Shown in pieces: positions 1 to 4,847 of a stretch of 5,204 nt of DNA; positions within the stretch are counted from its first letter, which is position 1; each line of letters begins with the position of its first letter. A model generated the notes under the pieces. The model made no database searches. It saw only the letters and a list, made by a program, of their open reading frames with translations, and was not told where the DNA came from. A program made the position numbers and the translations under genes. Source of the stretch: Betaproteobacteria bacterium (GTDB lineage Bacteria; Pseudomonadota; Gammaproteobacteria; Burkholderiales; Burkholderiaceae_C); contig VBCQ01000376.1 of assembly GCA_005882155.1 (NCBI GenBank), positions 1 through 5,204 on the forward strand. Direction: 5' to 3'.

Positions 1-754
1 GCTCGAACTCGCGCTCCAGCGTTTCCTTGCGCACCAGGTGGACGATCAGCTTCAGCCGCATTTTGCGGCGCACCGCGGTCTCGCCGAAGATCGACTTGAT
101 GTCGAGCAAGCCGATGCCGCGCACTTCGAGTAGGTTCAGCAGCAGCTCGGGGCAACGCCCTTCGAGCGAGGTCTGCGACACGCGGTACAGATCGACCGCA
201 TCGTCGGCCACCAGGCCATGTCCGCGCGAGATCAGTTCGAGCCCGAGTTCGCTCTTGCCGAGGCCCGACTCGCCGGTGAGCAGCACGCCGAGACCGAGGA
301 TGTCCATGAACACGCCGTGGCGCGTCGTCCGCTCTGCGAACAGCTGGCTCAAGTAGCTGCGCACGACGTCGATCACATGGCCGGCCGATTCCTCGGTCGC
401 GAACAGCGGAATGTCGGCGCGGTCGCACATCGCGACCAACTTGTCGGGCGGGGTTTGTGCGTCGGCGACGATCAGCACCGGCGGCTCGAGCGTGACGATT
501 CGCGAGATGCGCCGCTCGATCACCTCAGGCGTCGATTGACTCAGGTAAGCGACCTCGCGCCGGCCGACGATCTGCACCCGATACGGGTGGATGTAGTTGA
601 GGTAGCCGACCAGGTCGGCGGCGGACTGCGCGTTGCGCACCGCGGCCTCGTCGAAGCGCCGCTCCGGATGCGCGTGGCCGGCGATCCATTCCCAATGCAG
701 CGGCTGGCGGTGTTCTTCGAACAGCGCTTCCGCGCTGATGACGGTGGGTTTCAC
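1..754 (-). CDS. hprK: HPr kinase/phosphorylase, C-terminus cut by window edge
   Basis: HprK phosphorylates, and also dephosphorylates, a regulatory serine of the phosphocarrier HPr; in betaproteobacteria it accompanies the nitrogen-related PTS rather than a full sugar PTS. 251 residues are visible; family members are about 310-325, so some 60-70 C-terminal residues lie beyond the left edge. Residues 1-130 form the N-terminal HprK domain, beginning VKPTVISAEALFEEHR, a typical betaproteobacterial start. The kinase domain follows: conserved His146, Walker A GESGLGKS at 161-168 (Lys167), an Asp pair at 184-185, and the family signature LEVRGIGLLDIKSIFG at 209-224. These fit the catalytic residues known from Lactobacillus HprK. 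The start is GTG at 754; there is no nearby in-frame ATG and no clear Shine-Dalgarno. It lies 19 bp after the ptsN stop, so the two are probably cotranscribed. The identification is very secure; only the missing C-terminus is unseen. Confidence 0.96.
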   Translation of the reverse strand, partial: MKPTVISAEALFEEHRQPLHWEWIAGHAHPERRFDEAAVRNAQSAADLVGYLNYIHPYRVQIVGRREVAYLSQSTPEVIERRISRIVTLEPPVLIVADAQTPPDKLVAMCDRADIPLFATEESAGHVIDVVRSYLSQLFAERTTRHGVFMDILGLGVLLTGESGLGKSELGLELISRGHGLVADDAVDLYRVSQTSLEGRCPELLLNLLEVRGIGLLDIKSIFGETAVRRKMRLKLIVHLVRKETLEREFE

Positions 755-773
755 GCGGTCTGGTCGTCGGCGC

Positions 774-1244
774 TCAAGCCACCGACTTCAACGGTTCCCA
801 ATTGGAGATCAGCTCGTGCACCTTGGCCGCGTCGTCCTCGGCCTTCAGGCGCTCGCGCAGCTCACGGTCGCTGAGCATCTCGGCGATTTCGGACAGGATC
901 TCGAGGTGGCGCTGGGTCGCCGCTTCGGGCACCAGCAGAAAGATCAACAGGCTCACCGGCTGGTCGTCCGGTGCGTCGAACGGGATCGGTTGCTGCACGC
1001 GCAACACCGCGGCCAGCGGATTTTTGAGTCCCTTGATGCGGCCATGCGGAATTGCCACGCCGTGGCCGAGGCCGGTCGAGCCGAGGCGCTCGCGCGCGAA
1101 CAGGTTGTCGGTGACCGTCGCGCGCGCAATCGCGTGCTGGTTCTCGAACAGCAGGCCGGCATGCTCGAATGCGCGCTTCTTGCTGGTGGCGTCCACATCG
1201 ACCAGCACGTTGCTGGCAGGCAGGATGGCGGCGAGACGGTTCAT
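774..1244 (-). CDS. ptsN: PTS IIA-like nitrogen regulatory protein (EIIA-Ntr)
   Basis: The product is a cytoplasmic phospho-acceptor at the end of the EI-Ntr/NPr/EIIA-Ntr relay. In other proteobacteria its phosphorylation state controls potassium transport and kinases, and links nitrogen and carbon status. The 156-residue length is normal for the family. Visible marks are the N-terminal MNRLAAILPASNVLVDVDA, the phosphorylation motif GHGVAIPHGRI at residues 60-70 with His67 as the expected phosphohistidine, and the C-terminal helix pattern HLEILSEIAEMLSD. The gene lies just ahead of hprK (19 bp gap), the usual betaproteobacterial pairing of the target of the relay with the HPr-modifying enzyme. 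The ATG at 1244 has no good Shine-Dalgarno. A four-codon frame (ATG at 1255) ends with a TGA overlapping this ATG, so coupled initiation is conceivable. hpf is upstream on the same strand but separated by an intrinsic terminator. Confidence 0.95.
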   Translation of the reverse strand: MNRLAAILPASNVLVDVDATSKKRAFEHAGLLFENQHAIARATVTDNLFARERLGSTGLGHGVAIPHGRIKGLKNPLAAVLRVQQPIPFDAPDDQPVSLLIFLLVPEAATQRHLEILSEIAEMLSDRELRERLKAEDDAAKVHELISNWEPLKSVA

Positions 1245-1291
1245 CGGTCGGTCATCGCGGTGACTTGGGCCTCATGGGCCCAGCCCCGCGC

Positions 1292-1317
1292 TCAATTGTG
1301 CATCGGTCAATTGTGCA
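1292..1317. repeat. Tandem pair of 11-bp direct repeats upstream of ptsN
   Basis: TCAATTGTGCA occurs exactly at 1292-1302 and again at 1307-1317, a 15-bp period, 48-73 bp upstream of the ptsN ATG. The core CAATTG is palindromic. A second direct pair, CCCCGCGCTCA, occurs at 1284-1294 and 1350-1360, the first copy overlapping the first repeat by 3 bp. The arrangement could be a binding site for a regulator of ptsN-hprK, or the trace of a small duplication. The repeats are seen directly; any function is inferred. Confidence 0.45.
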
Positions 1318-1338
1318 CTCGGTGCTGCGCAGCAGCAA
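1310..1338 (-). promoter_or_regulatory. Possible sigma70-type promoter for ptsN-hprK
   Basis: On the minus strand, TTGCTG (1338-1333) and CACAAT (1315-1310) are separated by 17 bp, matching the -35 consensus at 3 of 6 and the -10 consensus at 4 of 6. The -10 falls inside one of the two direct repeats, so a protein bound there could control initiation. It is placed between the hpf terminator and ptsN, where an internal promoter would be needed if the terminator is efficient. The match is weak and could be chance. Confidence 0.25.
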
Positions 1339-1382
1339 CGTTTCCGTCCCCCCGCGCTCACGGGGATGTGCGATCCACGGCG

Positions 1383-1406
1383 AAAAAAAGCGGCCCTCAG
1401 GCCGCT
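1383..1406 (-). terminator. Intrinsic terminator downstream of hpf
   Basis: Read on the minus strand, AGCGGCC, a TGAG loop and GGCCGCT form a 7-bp GC-rich stem followed at once by a run of T. The plus strand shows seven A at 1383-1389. It begins 24 nt after the hpf stop codon. This is a textbook Rho-independent terminator for hpf, and read-through would supply ptsN-hprK. A second weaker stem (CCCCG/CGGGG, 1350-1365) lies just beyond it. Confidence 0.85.
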
Positions 1407-1429
1407 CATGGCGGTGGACCGCGCGGACC

Positions 1430-1771
1430 TCAGACCGGGGTCGCATCGATCCGCTTGGCCGAGACATGGTGGTGGTCCTGCAGCTTGTCCTTGTGCCGGC
1501 AGACCTGGCGATCGAGCTTGTCCATCAGCTGGTCGATCGCGGCGTAGAGGTCTTCGTGCGCGTTCTCGACGAAGATGTCGCGGCCTTTCACATGCAATGT
1601 CACTTCTGCCTTTTGCCTTCGTTCTTTCTCCTTGAGTTTTTCCACTGACAGCAGCACGTTGATATCCACCACCTGGTCGAAGTGCCGCGTCACGCGATCT
1701 AGTTTTGCGAGCACATACTCACGCAGTGCAGGCGTCACTTCAAGGTGGTGGCCGCTGATCGTCAGATTCAT
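1430..1771 (-). CDS. hpf: Ribosome hibernation-promoting factor, short form (HPF/YfiA family)
   Basis: The protein binds the 30S decoding region in slow growth or stationary phase and helps form inactive 100S or protected 70S ribosomes. It has 113 residues, matching short HPF/YfiA proteins, and lacks the C-terminal dimerisation domain of long HPF. The N-terminus MNLTISGHHLEVTPALREYV is characteristic; the middle carries the basic stretch EKLKEKERRQK (44-54) and the beta strand AEVTLHVKGRDIFVE, followed by the helix YAAIDQLMDKLDRQVCRHKDK (76-96). Cys91 is the only cysteine. The frame is open further upstream to 1870, but the ATG at 1771 is chosen because the family starts there and because an AAAGGAG site lies 5 nt before it. 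hpf usually follows rpoN in proteobacteria; here the upstream neighbour is a divergent modA remnant, so hpf must start from the 200-bp divergent gap. It ends in its own terminator ahead of ptsN. Confidence 0.95.
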   Translation of the reverse strand: MNLTISGHHLEVTPALREYVLAKLDRVTRHFDQVVDINVLLSVEKLKEKERRQKAEVTLHVKGRDIFVENAHEDLYAAIDQLMDKLDRQVCRHKDKLQDHHHVSAKRIDATPV

Positions 1772-1776
1772 GGGTA

Positions 1777-1783
1777 CTCCTTT
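1777..1783 (-). promoter_or_regulatory. Strong ribosome binding site that fixes the hpf start
   Basis: AAAGGAG on the minus strand, 5 nt before the ATG at 1771, is a near-perfect Shine-Dalgarno sequence. It rules out the longer open frame that extends to 1870. It is the strongest such site on the minus strand of this window; ptsN and hprK have none. Confidence 0.85.
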
Positions 1784-1861
1784 CGCGGGGGTGAGGGAAG
1801 CAGACAACAGAGGGAGACGGAAGGCTGGAGGGAGAGGGATTCGACGAGCGTCGCTGAACCC

Positions 1862-1890
1862 AGTGTGCACGCGTTCCGACGGTGTGACAA
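1862..1890 (-). promoter_or_regulatory. Candidate hpf promoter and start of a pyrimidine-rich leader
   Basis: On the minus strand, TTGTCA (1890-1885; 5 of 6 to the -35 consensus) is followed after 17 bp by CACACT (1867-1862; 3 of 6 to the -10 consensus). Transcription would begin near 1855, giving a leader of about 85 nt. That leader opens with a small hairpin (CGAC, GCTC loop, GTCG; 1853-1842). It is then almost entirely C and T down to the ribosome binding site. The -10 match is poor, so the call is tentative. Confidence 0.4.
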
Positions 1891-1971
1891 GCGGGTGACC
1901 GGGGTGTTGACACGATCAAATCCATGCGGGTGGCGCAGCTGTGCTTGACCGTTGAATCGAGTTGAATTTTC

Positions 1972-2701
1972 ATGCCGCTGAGCCGTCGACAATTCGTCAC
2001 ACAAACCCTTGCCGCCTGCGCGGTCGGAGTGTCGGCGCGCGCCAGCGAACCGGTCATCGTCTTTGCTGCCGCGAGTCTCACCGAGGTGCTGCAGACCCTG
2101 GCCGCGAACCTGACAACCGCGGCGCCGATTCGCTTTTCGTTCGCGGCCAGCTCGACACTCGCGCGGCAGATCGAGCAAGGTGCGCCGGCCCAGCTGTTCA
2201 TCAGTGCCGACGATGCGTGGATGGATCCGCCTCGTTGTCGTTCGCCATGCGAGCGCCGCGCCGCCGCAAGGCGTGCTTGAAACGGTGCCGGCCTTGCGCA
2301 ACGCACTCGCGCCGGCGACAGGAAGCAATGCGCCCGACCGTGTCGCGACCGGCGACCCGGCGCACGTGCCGGCCGGCCGCTACGCGCAAGCCGCGCTGAC
2401 TCGGCTCGGGCTCTGGGACGACGTGAGCCGGCGCCTGGTGCGGGCCGACAACGTGCGATCGGCGCTGCTCTTCGTCGAGCGCGGCGAGGCCGCGGCGGGC
2501 ATCGTCTACGCCACCGACGCGCCGACCGCACGCGGCGTGCAGGTGATGGCGCGCTTTCCGCGCGCGAGCCATCCGCCGATTCGCTATCCGGCGGCGCTGG
2601 TCAACGGCGCGAGCGCGGCAGCGCATGAGTTTTTGCTGGCGTTGAGCAGCCCCGCCGCACAAGCGCTATGGCGCGCCGCGGGCTTCGAGGCCGCGCAGTA
2701 A
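1972..2701 (+). pseudogene. modA: Molybdate-binding periplasmic protein, broken by internal deletion/frameshift
   Basis: ModA is the periplasmic binding protein of the ModABC molybdate ABC transporter. The first part (1972-2226, 85 residues) has a twin-arginine-like signal peptide (SRRQFV, then ARA before SEP) and the family motifs VIVFAAASLTEVL, AASSTLARQIEQG and AQLFISADDAWMD. Its frame then runs into a TGA at 2278-2280. The rest continues in the +1 frame from about 2228 (RLVVVRHASAAPPQG) through GDPAHVPAGRYAQAAL, LVERGEAAAGIVYATDA and a normal C-terminus with TAA at 2701. Compared with my recollection of E. coli ModA, the residues between WMD and LVVV are missing, about 19 codons, so a deletion of roughly 56 bp would explain both the loss and the frame change. 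The downstream frame still has clean coding character, so the event is recent or a sequence error. There is no clear ribosome binding site before the ATG, and no modB or modC beside it. Identity is secure; being truly broken in the cell is less so. Confidence 0.85.
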
Positions 2702-2736
2702 TCCACGCGCGACGCAACGTCGAGTCATCGACCCGA

Positions 2737-2745
2737 TGCGATAAT
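2737..2745 (+). promoter_or_regulatory. Extended -10 promoter for corA
   Basis: TGCGATAAT carries the extended -10 TG plus GATAAT (5 of 6 to consensus). No good -35 sits 16-18 bp upstream, which an extended -10 can tolerate. Just upstream is an inverted repeat, GTCGA with a GTCA loop and TCGAC (2719-2732), placed where the -35 would be and so possibly an operator. Transcription would begin around 2752, leaving a leader of about 170 nt before corA. Confidence 0.5.
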
Positions 2746-2773
2746 TTCGCGTCAAAGTTTCCTGGAGTTCGAC

Positions 2774-2928
2774 TTGGACGTGGCCCCCACTCGGTGACCG
2801 TCCGCTCCCTGCAGGCCCTGCGTTGTTGAATGCGCGGTCGAGTCGGAGTGAGGCGGCACGAGTTCCCGTTTCACCCTGGCCCCGAATGCGCACAGCGCGC
2901 GTTCGCTTTGCTGGAGCCCTCATGCTGA
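2774..2928 (+). promoter_or_regulatory. corA leader region with two possible short upstream reading frames
   Basis: Two short frames lie in the long leader. The first starts with TTG at 2774, 6 nt after a GGAG (2764-2767), and encodes only seven residues (LDVAPTR) before a TGA at 2795-2797. The second starts with ATG at 2830 and runs 32 codons to a TGA at 2926-2928, crossing the corA ATG (2922) in another frame by 7 nt. It has no clear ribosome binding site. Salmonella corA is known to have a regulatory leader peptide (CorL), so a leader control of the same kind is a reasonable but unproven idea. No similarity to CorL is claimed. Confidence 0.25.
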
Positions 2929-3881
2929 ACGTATTCACGCTGGCCAACGGCCGGCTGTTCCAGGAAGAAATCGAAAGCCGCGAAGCGCTGGCCGATGTCA
3001 AGCCGGTGTGGGTCGATCTCGAAGCGCCGACGCCGGAAGAAAAGGACTGGATCGCCCACCACTTCGGGGTCACGATCCCGATCGACGCGGTCGACGATGA
3101 CCTCGAGGAATCGGCGCGCTTCTACGAGGAAGACAACGGCGAGCTGCACATCCGGAGCGACTTCCTGATCGACGACGCCGACGCGCCGCGCAACGTTCGT
3201 GTCGCGTTCATCCTGTTCAAGGGCGTGCTGTTCTCGATGCACGTCGAAGCGCTGCCGGTGTATCGCCTGCTGCGGCTGCGCGCACGCCGCATCCCGGCAC
3301 TCATCGAAGACGCGAAAGACGTGCTGCTCAAGCTCTACGACGCCGACGCCGAATACAGCGCCGACGCGCTCGAGAGCATCTACGACAGCCTCGAAGCCGT
3401 CAGCAGCGGCGTGCTGAAGCAGCATGTGAACGTCGTCGTCGCCGGCGAGGCGCTGGCAGCGATCGCGCGTGAAGAGGACTTGAATGGACGCATCCGGCGC
3501 AACGTGATGGACACGCGGCGTGCCGTGAGCTTCATGATGCGCAGCCGCTTGCTCAACGCCGAGCAATTCGAGGAAGCTCGGCAAATCCTGCGCGACATCG
3601 ATTCGCTGGACAGCCACACCACCTTCCTGTTCGACAAGATCAACTTTCTGATGAACGCCACCGTCGGCTTCATCAACATCAATCAGAACCGGATCATCAA
3701 GATCTTCTCGGTGGCGAGCGTCGGATTGTTGCCGCCGACCTTGATCGCCAGCATCTACGGGATGAACTTCAAGTCCATCCCGGAACTGGACTGGTCACTC
3801 GGCTACCCGTTCGCGCTTGCGCTGATGGTCGCCTCAGTGGCCGCACCGTTCATCTATTTCCGCCGCAAAGGCTGGCTCTAA
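2922..3881 (+). CDS. corA: CorA-type magnesium/cobalt channel
   Basis: CorA is a homopentameric inner-membrane channel that is the main Mg2+ uptake route in many bacteria and also passes Co2+ and Ni2+. The 319-residue length matches the family. Residues 1 to about 250 form the cytoplasmic funnel domain (MLNVFTLANGRLFQEEIESR at the start, acidic EESARFYEEDNGELHIRSDF in the middle). A long stalk helix contains FDKINFLMNATVGFININQN. The first membrane helix (about 262-280) ends in the invariant YGMNF pore motif, with GMN at 280-282. The second helix (about 294-313) is followed by the basic tail FRRKGWL. All key residues are present. The frame is open upstream to a TTG at 2823, but the ATG at 2922 is chosen because homologues start there and a GGAG (2913-2916) lies 5 nt before it. 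It is monocistronic and converges with the DUF4148-like gene, overlapping it by 4 nt. Confidence 0.96.
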   Translation: MLNVFTLANGRLFQEEIESREALADVKPVWVDLEAPTPEEKDWIAHHFGVTIPIDAVDDDLEESARFYEEDNGELHIRSDFLIDDADAPRNVRVAFILFKGVLFSMHVEALPVYRLLRLRARRIPALIEDAKDVLLKLYDADAEYSADALESIYDSLEAVSSGVLKQHVNVVVAGEALAAIAREEDLNGRIRRNVMDTRRAVSFMMRSRLLNAEQFEEARQILRDIDSLDSHTTFLFDKINFLMNATVGFININQNRIIKIFSVASVGLLPPTLIASIYGMNFKSIPELDWSLGYPFALALMVASVAAPFIYFRRKGWL

Positions 3882-4261
3882 GGAACGATGATGATTCGAT
3901 ACGGGGTGGCGTAGTAGTCTTGCTCGGCCCGCAGTATCGCGAGCGCCCGATTGCGCTCGGTCTCAGGGAACGCCTCACGGCGCTCCAGCACCCGATCGCT
4001 CGCACCGGCTTCGCCGGTGTCGTTCATGAGGCCGTTGGCGCGGGCCCATTGCAGATCGGCGAGCACTTCAGCGCGGGTCGTGCCGTACGGCCGATAGGCC
4101 GGGTAGACAACCACGTACTGATGGCTCGGGCTCGGGACGGTCGTCACGATCGTCGCGCTGGCCGGCGGATTTTGCCCACTGGCCTCGAATGCATACGAAG
4201 CGCCAGCCAGCGCGGTGAGCGCGGCGGCAGCTGTCAATTTGAGGGTGTGCGAAGTCAACAT
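3878..4261 (-). CDS. Small exported DUF4148-like protein
   Basis: This 127-residue protein has a clear Sec signal peptide: a short basic start, the hydrophobic AAAALTALAGASYA, and likely cleavage after Ala24. The mature part has a Pro/Val-rich segment (32-60, with HQYVVVYPAYRPYG) and then a short helical motif, TTRAEVLADLQWARANGLMN (61-80). That motif has the 'R-[AS]-E-V-x-A-x-L' look of DUF4148, a family of unknown function common as many paralogues in Burkholderiales. The C-terminus ends in aromatic and aliphatic residues (YYATPYRIIIVP). There are no cysteines. It probably resides in the periplasm. The start is supported by CAGGAG 6 nt upstream. Its TAG (3880-3878) overlaps the corA TAA on the other strand. 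I do not know its function; the family assignment is from pattern and fairly likely rather than certain. Confidence 0.8.
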   Translation of the reverse strand: MLTSHTLKLTAAAALTALAGASYAFEASGQNPPASATIVTTVPSPSHQYVVVYPAYRPYGTTRAEVLADLQWARANGLMNDTGEAGASDRVLERREAFPETERNRALAILRAEQDYYATPYRIIIVP

Positions 4262-4267
4262 ACCGAA

Positions 4268-4273
4268 CTCCTG
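4268..4273 (-). promoter_or_regulatory. Ribosome binding site of the DUF4148-like gene
   Basis: CAGGAG on the minus strand lies 6 nt before the ATG at 4261 and supports that start. No convincing promoter was found further upstream. Confidence 0.7.
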
Positions 4274-4402
4274 TGGTTGTTGCCACTAGAGTGCGACCCC
4301 AGCGGGCGGGCGGGGTTTCGCAACAAAAATCGACAAGGGTTGGAGCTTCGCTTCGATGCCCGGTCTGGCCTGACAGCGCGATCGGCATCGTCCTACAGCG
4401 CA

Positions 4403-4423
4403 CGGGCCGCACGTGGCGGCCCG
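4403..4423. repeat. Perfect 8-bp inverted repeat (hairpin) in the gene-free gap
   Basis: CGGGCCGC (4403-4410) and GCGGCCCG (4416-4423) are exact reverse complements around a 5-nt loop, ACGTG. No T run follows on either strand, so it is not a typical intrinsic terminator. It could be a protein-binding site, part of an untranslated RNA, or chance in GC-rich DNA. Confidence 0.5.
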
Positions 4424-4463
4424 GCTGGTGATAAAGATGGCTGCACAGCGCCCCGCAGCGAAG

Positions 4464-4486
4464 AGGGAGGGAGGAGGGAGGAGGAG
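4464..4486 (+). repeat. G/A tract with quadruplex potential
   Basis: The stretch is made only of G and A, with three GGG runs and several GG runs separated by one or two A. It could form a G-quadruplex on the plus strand, at least a two-layer one. It is low-complexity sequence about 360 bp before the ferritin-like gene. Confidence 0.4.
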
Positions 4487-4816
4487 AACCGCTCCGGGAT
4501 TTCAGCCGTTACCGGCAGGCTGTGCAACGCAAAACCAAGTGGCCGACACCCGGCGAATGACGCGGGGTGGCGGCCTGTCGGAGCACAGACTGGGAATTGC
4601 TGTCTTCAACATGCCCAATCGGCCCGACCGGATTCTTCGATGCACGAGCCGCTGCCGAGTTCCATGCGAACGCCAAATTGATCGCGTGAAAGGGCGCTGT
4701 TTCAAAGAGTGACAACACGGCGTCGATGGTCACGCTCAGCGCGGCGCTGAATCGATGTCGATCGGCGTCGCGCGCGGGCGCGAGGGGCCGCCGCGGCGCT
4801 GTCACACGCCACCGTC

Positions 4817-4822
4817 TAAAAT
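4817..4822 (+). promoter_or_regulatory. -10 element of the ferritin-like gene
   Basis: TAAAAT matches the -10 consensus at 5 of 6. It lies 25 bp before the ATG at 4848, giving a leader of about 20 nt that carries a GAAGG ribosome binding site at 4836-4840. No recognisable -35 is found 16-19 bp upstream, so an activator or another factor may be needed. Confidence 0.4.
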
Positions 4823-4847
4823 CGCGCCAACTCGTGAAGGCGCCATC

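Larger units (their letters stand above)
4262..4847. other. 586-bp gap without a recognisable gene
   Basis: Divergent spacer between the DUF4148-like gene and the ferritin-like gene. Open frames that cross it have no family features, and the longest run antisense into the neighbouring genes. It contains a ribosome binding site for the minus-strand gene, a strong 8-bp hairpin (4403-4423), a G/A tract (4464-4486) and the -10 of the ferritin-like gene near its right end. I see no tRNA or clear gene remnant. Confidence 0.6.

Noticed and set aside
218..874. 218-codon open frame on the plus strand
   Set aside because: It is antisense to hprK, whose protein is unmistakable; the translation has the Arg/Ala/His-rich look of GC-rich shadow frames and no family motif.
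1772..1870. N-terminal extension of hpf to 1870
   Set aside because: The AAAGGAG site and the family start MNLTISG both place the start at 1771; the extension overlaps the leader and the candidate -10.
2719..2732. Terminator for modA (GTCGA/TCGAC stem-loop)
   Set aside because: The stem is only 5 bp and no T run follows; it fits better as part of the corA promoter region.
2823..2921. Longer corA start at TTG 2823 (or ATG 2886)
   Set aside because: The extra residues are Arg/Ala-rich and not part of CorA as known; the ATG at 2922 has a GGAG at the right distance and gives the family N-terminus.
2871..3617. 248-codon open frame on the minus strand
   Set aside because: It lies opposite corA and reflects codon bias of that gene; there is no ribosome binding site or recognisable domain.
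3920..4681. 253-codon open frame on the plus strand
   Set aside because: Its first half is antisense to the DUF4148-like gene, which has a signal peptide and ribosome binding site; nothing in it resembles a known protein.
4413..4712. 99-codon open frame in the spacer
   Set aside because: The translation is low-complexity (Arg/Gly from the G/A tract), with no ribosome binding site and no family resemblance.
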